DNA from: Bacteroides sp.
GTDB taxonomy: Bacteria; Bacteroidota; Bacteroidia; Bacteroidales; Bacteroidaceae
Assembly: GCA_030151885.1 (NCBI GenBank)
Contig: JASLCG010000123.1
Span: 1-33,081, forward strand
DNA length: 33,081 bases
Reading direction: 5' to 3'
This document shows positions 27,201-33,081 of the stretch, piece after piece. The position numbers and the translations under genes were made by a program. Positions within the stretch are counted from its first letter, which is position 1; each line of letters opens with the position of its first letter. Below the pieces are notes generated by a model. That model saw nothing but the letters and a program-made list of their open reading frames with translations, was not told the DNA's origin and ran no database searches.

Positions 27201-27854
27201 AGGCATTTCCCATGGCGTGTTGAATGTGGGGTCTGCTTTCAACTCTTCTATTGAAAGGAATGGAATGAATGAGTTTCTTGGTTCTTCTTTATTAATGGCG
27301 AAAATATCTTGATTCTCCCACTCCACATCTCCTACTTCATCTAAAGTATTAGGTAGTTTATCTGTAACTTTCTTTATGGTCCACTGTTGGGTTTCGTCTG
27401 CTAAGTCTGTTTTTGACAATTGTAATTTTCCATCATTTCTATAACTAAGGCTAAGCTCAGGGTTCTTTTCGCACAGAAGGTAGTATTTATCCTCTTTAAT
27501 TTGCTTAAAAATCCATTTTTGATTAGGGAACTCTATATTTGCATCCCACTGAATTATAATAACATTCTCTTTGAAGTTGTTTGTATAATCCATTGCCTTT
27601 TCAAAAGCTGGAAATTCGATTAAATAGATGTTATTTAATATTTGAACTAACGATAAGTATTGTCCAGCATTGTTTTTATCTTCTTGTCCTAGAATGATTG
27701 TTCCATTATTATCCCATACTCCACCATTGTCAATAACTTCTCCTTTATTATTGAAGATTTTATAATATGTTTTTGCTTGAGCATTGATGCTGTTAGAAAG
27801 CAGTAAAAATAAGTTTAGTAATAAAATTACTCTAAGTAGTTTAATAACTTTCAT
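24297..27854 (-). CDS. GH2 beta-galactosidase (LacZ-type) with N-terminal lectin-like module
   Basis: 1185 residues. A signal peptide (cleavage near INAQA, residue 26) is followed by an extra domain at about 28-165 with two QxW-type motifs (NQKWIF, TQQWTI), as in ricin-like beta-trefoils. Then come the GH2 sugar-binding domain (about 190-400: YLSLNGKWKFNW, VPSTWETEGYGTPIYTN), an Ig-like domain (to about 510) and the TIM barrel (about 515-795). The barrel carries FKGVNRHDTHP, RTAHYPNDPR, acid/base Glu640 in SLGNECGGG and nucleophile Glu701 in FLCEYAHAMGN. The Bgal_small_N-type domain 5 fills about 905-1180 (YFGRGPWENYKDRK). The signal peptide places it in the periplasm or outside, cutting terminal beta-galactose from imported or surface glycans. 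It converges on the susCDCD operon and has its own promoter. It is the only glycoside hydrolase in view. Confidence 0.94.
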   Translation of the reverse strand: MKVIKLLRVILLLNLFLLLSNSINAQAKTYYKIFNNKGEVIDNGGVWDNNGTIILGQEDKNNAGQYLSLVQILNNIYLIEFPAFEKAMDYTNNFKENVIIIQWDANIEFPNQKWIFKQIKEDKYYLLCEKNPELSLSYRNDGKLQLSKTDLADETQQWTIKKVTDKLPNTLDEVGDVEWENQDIFAINKEEPRNSFIPFLSIEELKADPTFNTPWEMPKSSNYLSLNGKWKFNWASNPTERPKDFYKEKYDTSNWKEITVPSTWETEGYGTPIYTNVTYPHKNQPPFIRPVKGWTIEKENNPVGSYKTDFIVDKSWTDKEVFLHFDGVYSAIYIWINGKKVGYSQGANNDAEFNITKYIKKGRNSIACEVYRWSDGSYLEDQDMFRLSGIHRSVYLYATNKVRVRNFEIKDELSADLKQASYSINTELQAYATNYKNLSVDVQVLNPDKKLISTLSSKVDRVRNKELKNITLQGAINETPLLWSAETPYLYTFIISLKDSKGNIIETTTSKYGFRKIELKENRVYINNQQVFFKGVNRHDTHPTLGKAIPIASMIQDIELMKQNNINMVRTAHYPNDPRMYSLYDYYGLYVMDEADLECHGNNSISGRDNWLAPMLDRVVRMMRRDINHPSVIFWSLGNECGGGKNFDTIYQKAKEIDSTRPIHYEGKNDIMDIDSHMYPSLKNMIAFDKLDRDKPYFLCEYAHAMGNAIGNLPEYWDYIENSSDRMIGGCIWDWVDQGLCKPGGAKDEFFFGGDFGDKPNDQDFCANGIITADRKLTPKLMEVKKVYQYIKIELEDIDKIRVTNKYDFTNLNKFALDWQLTENGIVIETGNFNMPSIEPKQSTFIDIPYISPIKAKKEYALNVYLRRIDSVEWAPYNHYLASEQLILKTPKQFDSLKPTDGKLEIDAHRDSVRIVGKSFSITFNKTTGSISSLTYNGNEVFYNKEGFRFNWYRSNNNDAREYMESTTTVKDFFIVHDNNNIVVKTLLFTNFSDSRNSNYPHNIEYIIQPNGEIQINANFKLPNTSYQVPRLGLTASLSPQFNKVKYFGRGPWENYKDRKASSFLGVYQSEITEFEEQYIRSQSMGNREDTRWVNITKEDNSGISISAVKPFNFSILHFTDKQLWNELKHGHELKNNRLPQSILNIDATQRGLGNQSCGPSPLDKFELKPGQYQCSFIIKNLNVE

Positions 27855-28439
27855 ATAATAGTTGTTTTAATTCAGTGCTTGTAGAACTCCACAATAGTAT
27901 TAAAATATAAAGTTACGTAATATAGTAAAGTATATAGCTTTTTAAATGATGTATTTATCAATAATCAATATTTAATATATGGTACTTTTTACAGTGCATA
28001 ATTTTGAAAAATATAAATATAAAAAACAGATTAGATCTTTAAATTTAAATTAGTGTGTTAAAATGGTACTATTTGTTGTTAATTTGTAAATTATTGTTGG
28101 CTCTATAATCTCTTTGTTTTGCATATTAATAAGCGTTTTATTTAATGGTTAGTATTGTTTTAATTATTGTATTTGTAATTTTAAAAGAATATAATGTGCT
28201 AAAGCATTTTAATAGAGTCGGTTTATATATTGTGTTTATTATTCAGTAGTTACAGTTTGTATTTGTTGTGTTAAAAATACTAGTTGCAAGCTGATATTAC
28301 CTATTTTTAAGCGAAAAAAGGTGCTTATTTTATAAAATACGATTAATATTAAATATTTACTTAAAAAAACATTGCTAATACGGAATATGTATATATCTTA
28401 GCTAAATAAATAAAAAAATGCTATTAATTTATAAGTGTA

Positions 28440-28447
28440 TATATTTG
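28440..28447 (+). promoter_or_regulatory. Candidate -7 box (TATATTTG) upstream of the right pilus operon
   Basis: Matches TAnnTTTG and would give a leader of about 240 nt that includes the repeat array at 28526-28630. No convincing -33 partner is visible, so this is a weak call. Confidence 0.25.
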
Positions 28448-28525
28448 TAAGTAGCCTATTGGTTTGGGGTGAATGTATAAAAATTAACATGCTTGTAATT
28501 TGTAAGTATTACTTTATTTATAGTG

Positions 28526-28630
28526 AATAGATAGATTGCATAATAGATAGATTGCAGAGTAGATAGTAAATAGATTGCAGATTGAAATAGACTGCATGAT
28601 AGATAAATTACAGATAGATAATAAATATAG
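28526..28630 (+). repeat. Imperfect direct-repeat array (TAGATAGATTGCA units)
   Basis: The first two copies of AATAGATAGATTGCA (28526-28540 and 28542-28556) are identical and 16 bp apart. Degenerate copies follow: AAATAGATTGCA at 28568, AAATAGACTGCA at 28585, and GATAGATAAATTACA at 28598. The tail GATAGATAATAAATATAG follows. The array ends about 60 bp before the fimbrillin start codon. Confidence 0.7.
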
Positions 28631-28692
28631 TATAAAGGGGCTATTAAGACCTTTTACTTACGATAAGTATATTAACTTAATAATAATTGTAT

Positions 28693-30063
28693 ATGAAAAT
28701 TAAGAACTTGTTATTAGCTGGTTTAGTACTAGCTGGTTTAACTGCATGTAGCAGTAGTGATAGTCTTCTACCAAAAGAAGATGAAGTATCTATGTATGAT
28801 ACCTACTTGAGTATTAATCTAAAATCTGAAGATGTACAAACTAGAACTCTAGGTGAAGAGTCTCAGGCAGATACAGATGGAAGTAGTATTAATAATGTAG
28901 TAGTTTATTTAACAAAGAATGGTAAGGTGCATTTTAGTGCAACAGCAAATGTAACAGGCTTTACATCAGAGAAAATAGGTGTACCTGCAGGATCTTATAG
29001 ACTCTTTGTAGTTGCAAACCCTAATGAGAATACCCCAACAATAAGTACTGATGGTGATATTAATGCTTTAATCAGTGGAGTAACAGCTGAAAATGCAGAT
29101 AAAGGCTTTATGAATGGAAAATTCTTAATGTCAACTGTTTCAAACAGTATTGATATGGTTGCCAATTCAGGATCTCCAGTAACTATTACATCTGCTAATG
29201 ATAGTAATAACCCTGTTAAAGCAACGGCTAAAGTTGATCGTGCAGCTGTAAAAATATTTGATAAAACAGGTGAAAACTCAGTAAAATTGGCTGATGATAT
29301 CCTTACTATTAAAGATGATGAAGGAAATATTTTCTTTGGAGAAAGTATTGATTTTAAAGGCTATGTACTTGTAAATGGTAATAAGCAGTTTAATTTAATT
29401 CAGAAGTGGAAAGAGAGTAAGACAGAAGTTAAGGGTACTCATGCAGATACTCCTCAAGGAAGCTATTATACTCCATTCACAGAACTAGCTAAAGTAGATG
29501 ATGGTGTTATAACAGATTTAACTTTGGGCAAGGAGAGTTTATTTAGAACAGGCGCTACTTTTGCTGTAGAAAACTGTCCTCCTTTTGTTTTAAACGAAAA
29601 ATTAACAGCAGGTGCAGCACAAACTACAGGTGTTGTTTATAAAACTGTTGCAAATAAAGGTGTCACTTTTTATTATGTTGGTGGTGTTATATATACAGAT
29701 TTAGAGAAAGTGAATGCTTTAGATGAATATAAAGGTGGAAAATTACCAACAACAGCTCCAGAACTACGATCTAAAGGAATTAAAGTTTATGAGAATGGTG
29801 TTATGTATTACACTTACTTTATTAAAGACCAGAATTACAAGATAGAGTATAAAAACGAACAAACATTTTACTATAACGTTTTAAGAAACTCGGTATACAA
29901 CTTGATGGTAAATAAAGTGAAATTTATTGGTGATGATGTACCAGGTGGTGGTAAAGTTACTCCAGAAAACCCAAATCCTCCAATCGATCCAGATCAAATG
30001 TTCTTAGATGTAACAGTACAAATTAACCCTTGGATACTTAATAATATTGATATTGAGTTCTAA
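28693..30063 (+). CDS. Fimbrillin-like major pilus subunit lipoprotein (Mfa1-like, right locus)
   Basis: 456 residues from the ATG at 28693. An in-frame TTG two codons upstream is less likely as the start. The lipobox is GLTAC (Cys19). Soon after comes DVQTRTLGEES (Arg51), the expected Arg-protease maturation site of type V pilins. Then follow beta-strands typical of Mfa1-type fimbrillins: NNVVVYLTKNGKVHF, VPAGSYRLFVVANPNE, KATAKVDRAAVKIFD and FYYNVLRNSVYNLMV. The last is the conserved R-N-x-x-Y near the C-terminus. It ends in VQINPWILNNIDIEF, the probable donor strand. It is the first gene of the right pilus operon and most likely the shaft subunit. Two hairpins follow before the anchor gene. 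Confidence 0.85.
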   Translation: MKIKNLLLAGLVLAGLTACSSSDSLLPKEDEVSMYDTYLSINLKSEDVQTRTLGEESQADTDGSSINNVVVYLTKNGKVHFSATANVTGFTSEKIGVPAGSYRLFVVANPNENTPTISTDGDINALISGVTAENADKGFMNGKFLMSTVSNSIDMVANSGSPVTITSANDSNNPVKATAKVDRAAVKIFDKTGENSVKLADDILTIKDDEGNIFFGESIDFKGYVLVNGNKQFNLIQKWKESKTEVKGTHADTPQGSYYTPFTELAKVDDGVITDLTLGKESLFRTGATFAVENCPPFVLNEKLTAGAAQTTGVVYKTVANKGVTFYYVGGVIYTDLEKVNALDEYKGGKLPTTAPELRSKGIKVYENGVMYYTYFIKDQNYKIEYKNEQTFYYNVLRNSVYNLMVNKVKFIGDDVPGGGKVTPENPNPPIDPDQMFLDVTVQINPWILNNIDIEF

Positions 30064-30083
30064 TTAGTAATAAGCTACTAATT
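30062..30083 (+). promoter_or_regulatory. Small hairpin just after the right fimbrillin stop
   Basis: AATTAGTA/TACTAATT, 8 bp with the 6-nt loop ATAAGC, overlaps the end of the fimbrillin stop codon. It may help stabilise the 3' end of a short fimbrillin mRNA. Confidence 0.4.
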
Positions 30084-30095
30084 ATTAATAAGTTT

Positions 30096-30129
30096 ATCGC
30101 CACTTACTATTATGATGGCAGGTGGCGAT
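30096..30129 (+). terminator. Hairpin between right fimbrillin and anchor genes (attenuator)
   Basis: ATCGCCAC/GTGGCGAT forms a GC-rich 8-bp stem, extended inward by a T-G and a T-A pair. It is followed by TAACTTTACTTTTATAA. It sits in the 128-bp gap between the fimbrillin and anchor genes, at the same place as the left locus hairpin. Confidence 0.6.
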
Positions 30130-30191
30130 TAACTTTACTTTTATAATACCATCCAACTTATTGGTGTAAAAATCTTTAAACCAATGTATTT

Positions 30192-31229
30192 ATGACCATT
30201 CTCAAAAAAAAACTTTTCTGTTTACTCTTATTATCATCAATATCATTATTGTTTGGTAGTTGTGTAAAGGACAACTTAGATGACTGTAACTCTAAAGTAA
30301 ATATCATGTTTGATTACTCATGGAATATGTTAAAATCAAATGTATTTAGTGAGCAAGTCGATCATGTTTATTTATATGTGTTTGATGCTAATGGTAAATA
30401 CTTGAAAACTATTTTTGAGAAAGAAAACCTTGTTCAGCAAGAAAACTTTACAATAGTTTTACCTGACTTACCTACGGGGTCATATAGATTGGTAGCTTGG
30501 GCAAATAGCAATAATATAAACAGCTTAGCTTCTTATTTTAAATTTCCTACACTACTAACTGGTGTATCTACTATCGAAGAGTTAATTGCTGGTTTAAATA
30601 AATCAGATGGTATAAAAAGTACTTTTAAGGCTCATCTTAATAATCTGCTTGTAGGGTACTCAAATATATACATATCTAATGAGTCTAATGTAAGTCAAGT
30701 TGTTATTCCTATGAAAAAGGTAAACAATGATATTCGAGTTGTATTATTAGATAATAGTAGTAATGAGCTTCGAAAAGATGATTTTACGATACGAATAGAA
30801 GAGACTGATGGTAATGGCTTAATTAAATATAACTATGAGGTAATAACCGGTATACCTATTACTTATTTACCTTATTACTATGAAAAAACGTCTCCAAGAG
30901 AAGGAGAGTACAACTCTAAAAATACACCTGAAAAATTTAATGCTTTAGCTGCTGAATTTAGCTTATCAAGATTGATAGAATCGCATAATGTACGCTTGAT
31001 TATAGAAGATAGAGAAGGAAAAGAAGTTTTTAATAAGAATTTATTAGATCTTATTTATCTCTTAAAGGAAGAGGGGTACTTGCCACATCAAATGAGTTTT
31101 CAAGAGTACTTAGATCGTAAAGATCAGTTTTCACTTTCTGTTTATATTAATGGAGACACTTCTACTTGGCTTGACACAGTTATAATAATAAACGGTTGGG
31201 TTATTAATTTGATAGATATTGATTTTTAA
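30192..31229 (+). CDS. FimB/Mfa2-family pilus anchor lipoprotein (right locus)
   Basis: 345 residues with lipobox LFGSC (Cys24). The family pattern follows: DDCNSKVNIMFDYSWNM, then EQVDHVYLYVFDANGKYL, then LPTGSYRLVAWANSN. These correspond segment by segment to the left-locus anchor (INCPD..., HVHIFIYD-like, LPRGKYYIVCWGN). In this family the protein holds the pilus base in the outer membrane. The C-terminus WVINLIDIDF closely resembles the end of the fimbrillin encoded just upstream. It is the second gene of the right operon. The next gene starts 17 bp after its stop. Confidence 0.85.
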   Translation: MTILKKKLFCLLLLSSISLLFGSCVKDNLDDCNSKVNIMFDYSWNMLKSNVFSEQVDHVYLYVFDANGKYLKTIFEKENLVQQENFTIVLPDLPTGSYRLVAWANSNNINSLASYFKFPTLLTGVSTIEELIAGLNKSDGIKSTFKAHLNNLLVGYSNIYISNESNVSQVVIPMKKVNNDIRVVLLDNSSNELRKDDFTIRIEETDGNGLIKYNYEVITGIPITYLPYYYEKTSPREGEYNSKNTPEKFNALAAEFSLSRLIESHNVRLIIEDREGKEVFNKNLLDLIYLLKEEGYLPHQMSFQEYLDRKDQFSLSVYINGDTSTWLDTVIIINGWVINLIDIDF

Positions 31230-31246
31230 TTCTAAATGAATAAAAT

Positions 31247-33081
31247 ATGTACAAGATTTATAAAAATATTTTTATTTTACCACTGCTATTGGGGCTACTT
31301 TGCTCTGTATCGTCTTGTATATCGGATGATGTTTTAAATGACTCATCTAAAGAAATGGTAAAAGAGGCGTATTTAAAGATAGAATTTAACTTACCAAACT
31401 ATCAGATGCCACTACCTCATCATACTGTGCAGTCGCGTGCTATGGATGCTAACTCAGAGCGTGTCATTGATCCTAAAAAAATAGCTGTTATTGCTTTTGA
31501 TAATAGTACAGATAAAAAATATTTATATACTGTTCCAGTATTAGAAAACTCTTTGCAATACAATGATAGTGATCCTAGAAAAGCAACATTAATAATAAAA
31601 TTAGTAAAATCTGATAAGCCAATAAACTTGATGTTTATTGCTAACTATGAACCTCCTATTGATAAGTTAGTGGAAGGGGATACAAAATGGTCTGACTTTA
31701 TAAAGGAATTGAAATTTGTTATGCCTATTCATTCAGATGGTAATAACATATGGAATGCATCAACTCAAAATTCAACCCCTTTTCCTCTTTATGGGAGCTT
31801 GAAGGTTAATGAGGTTAGTGAAAATATGGGTAAGCACGATGTGGTACTCTATAGGTCACTAGCAAGAGTAGATATTGGTTTGAACTTTGAAATTAATACG
31901 ACCGGAATTGATGGACCTTATAGTGAAAAAACTAAAGGCTTAGACAACTTTAAGCTGGAGCAAGTATTTGTGTACAGAACGTATGAGGATGGCTTTGTAG
32001 CTCCTATACATGATGACTTTAAAACAAAGCCATCTATTGTGCCTAATTCAAAAAAAAGAGATAATAAGAGTCCTTTAAAATACCATGTTTATGAGCCAGA
32101 AGGCCAGTCGTTAATAAGAGAAATCTACTTACCAGAATCCGATGGTTCTATTTTACAACCGAATGTAAACTTAAATAATACTATCCATACCATTGTAATA
32201 GCAGGCTCTTTTGAAGGGGGGGTAACCTCTTATTATCGATTAGATTTTGCTCAGGATATCAATAATGGTTCACGTAACTATTATTCTATATTGCGAAATC
32301 ATAGGTATTTATTTAATATAACAAAGGTATTAAGTTCAGGCTTTACTACTGTAGAAAAGGCTTTAGCTTCTACTTCAACAGCAAATCTAGAATATCAGTT
32401 GGTAGTTTGGGATGAGAGTATTCATGAGATGCATATACAAGGAGAACACTACTTAGGAATTGATAATCATAAAATAGAGTTTTCATCTAGATTAATGGGG
32501 AATAACCATCAGGATGATTATGTTGATTTAAAGTATCAGACTAACTATCCTATTACTGATATGGATGTTATAAGCTTTGAATGGGAAACTGCTTTAGAAG
32601 GTGATGTCTCTAAATCACCTTATTTTGAAGTTATATGGGATAAAGCTAAGAAACAGATCCGAATCAGTAAGAAAAGTACAAATGTAAGCAATGCTATATT
32701 CTCTGATGTGCTGCATGTAAAGCTAGGTAATTTTGACATACCAGTTGTTATAACTCAGAATTATCTAGACTTTAAATATACATTAGATTGTTCAAGTGTA
32801 GTACTCAATGGGGTATATAGGCCTGCTATAAAATTGAATGAAAATAGTAATACTATTGAGTTAAAATTTATAGCAGAAAATAGAGATATGATTGGTCTTG
32901 AGTATATTATAGAGACAGTTCGTGTTAATGGTATCATTTTTAGAGCAAAAGGAACTATTACAGAAGAAGCAATGGAGAATAAAGGGGGACAAAAAGTGAT
33001 TCTTAAGGGGAGTGGTACTTTAGAAACGCCTGAAGATAAGCGTATAGCCCCATTTATTGTTACTATAGAATCAAATAGCAG
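31247..33081 (+). CDS. Large tip-like pilus lipoprotein (DUF4906-like), cut by window end
   Basis: The frame opens at ATG 31247 and stays open for 611 complete codons to the window end, so the 3' part is missing. The product has a signal peptide with lipobox VSSC (Cys24). It then has TVQSRAMDANSE (Arg64), the same kind of Arg site as in the fimbrillins and the left tip protein. Next come PKKIAVIAFDNSTDKKYLYTV and PINLMFIANYEPP, the tip-fimbrillin pattern. YYSILRNHRYLFNITKV (about 345-361) parallels YLPLLRNHQYRVHI of the left tip protein. A BACON-like stretch follows. It is the third gene of the right operon, 17 bp after the anchor. Whether it ends in a FISUMP-like domain like its left counterpart cannot be seen. 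Confidence 0.75.
   Translation, partial: MYKIYKNIFILPLLLGLLCSVSSCISDDVLNDSSKEMVKEAYLKIEFNLPNYQMPLPHHTVQSRAMDANSERVIDPKKIAVIAFDNSTDKKYLYTVPVLENSLQYNDSDPRKATLIIKLVKSDKPINLMFIANYEPPIDKLVEGDTKWSDFIKELKFVMPIHSDGNNIWNASTQNSTPFPLYGSLKVNEVSENMGKHDVVLYRSLARVDIGLNFEINTTGIDGPYSEKTKGLDNFKLEQVFVYRTYEDGFVAPIHDDFKTKPSIVPNSKKRDNKSPLKYHVYEPEGQSLIREIYLPESDGSILQPNVNLNNTIHTIVIAGSFEGGVTSYYRLDFAQDINNGSRNYYSILRNHRYLFNITKVLSSGFTTVEKALASTSTANLEYQLVVWDESIHEMHIQGEHYLGIDNHKIEFSSRLMGNNHQDDYVDLKYQTNYPITDMDVISFEWETALEGDVSKSPYFEVIWDKAKKQIRISKKSTNVSNAIFSDVLHVKLGNFDIPVVITQNYLDFKYTLDCSSVVLNGVYRPAIKLNENSNTIELKFIAENRDMIGLEYIIETVRVNGIIFRAKGTITEEAMENKGGQKVILKGSGTLETPEDKRIAPFIVTIESNS

Larger units (their letters stand above)
27855..28692. 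other. Long AT-rich intergenic region, divergent GH2 and right pilus operon
   Basis: 838 bp without a credible gene. It must hold the promoters of the minus-strand GH2 gene and of the plus-strand pilus operon. TAACTTTA at 27908-27915 (minus) is a one-mismatch -7 box for GH2, and TATATTTG at 28440-28447 (plus) is a match for the pilus side. Neither has a clear -33 box. An imperfect direct-repeat array (28526-28630) and a small dyad TACTTA-CGA-TAAGTA (28655-28669) lie near the pilus gene. Confidence 0.5.

Noticed and set aside
28526..28630. CRISPR array.
   Set aside because: Units are about 15 bp with no unique spacers of constant length, and no cas genes are near.
28687..28692. In-frame TTG at 28687 as the start of the right fimbrillin.
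   Set aside because: The ATG at 28693 begins a standard lipoprotein signal peptide (MKIKNLLLAG), and the two added residues bring nothing.
31236..31246. ATG at 31236 as the start of the last gene.
   Set aside because: It is out of frame with the lipoprotein reading. The ATG at 31247 opens the frame that continues to the window end.

Overview
The window is an AT-rich stretch of a Bacteroidota chromosome, most likely order Bacteroidales. The evidence is two SusC/SusD outer-membrane pairs, a hybrid two-component regulator of the glycan-sensing type, two type V (FimA/Mfa1-like) pilus loci, a promoter of the TTTG/TAnnTTTG type, and a general lack of Shine-Dalgarno sequences. I cannot name the genus from sequence alone.

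Left edge (1-1912): the 3' part of a tRNA-Thr(TGT) and its terminator. Next is an ISAon1-like insertion sequence (about 136-1564, read on the minus strand), whose DDE transposase is broken by one in-frame TGA. A short intergenic stretch with a strong hairpin follows.

Left pilus locus (7292 back to 1913, minus strand): a fimbrillin-like structural subunit, a FimB/Mfa2-type anchor lipoprotein, and a large BACON-containing tip-like lipoprotein. A hairpin with a T-rich tail separates the first two genes and probably keeps the structural subunit in excess. A 667-bp AT-rich non-coding leader/promoter region lies upstream.

Centre (7960-27854): a membrane-anchored M20 metallopeptidase-family protein lies divergent to a 1350-residue hybrid two-component sensor/regulator. 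The regulator is followed by susC-susD-susC-susD, spaced 10-18 bp and evidently one operon. A GH2 beta-galactosidase with an N-terminal lectin-like module converges on this operon. Together these look like a polysaccharide utilisation locus (PUL) for a galactose-containing glycan. The sensor binds a breakdown product in the periplasm, its AraC domain activates the susCD operon, the SusCD pairs import oligosaccharides, and the GH2 enzyme trims beta-galactosides. The convergent junction (23987-24278) holds two strong hairpins and, between them, a GC-richer cluster of five TCGGCAA units. These can pair in mutually exclusive ways. This cluster is the least explained structure in the window.

Right pilus locus (28693 to the window end, plus strand): the same gene order as the left locus (fimbrillin, Mfa2-type anchor, large tip-like lipoprotein cut by the window edge), again with hairpins between fimbrillin and anchor. 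It is preceded by an 838-bp non-coding region that contains a decaying array of TAGATAGATTGCA-like direct repeats.
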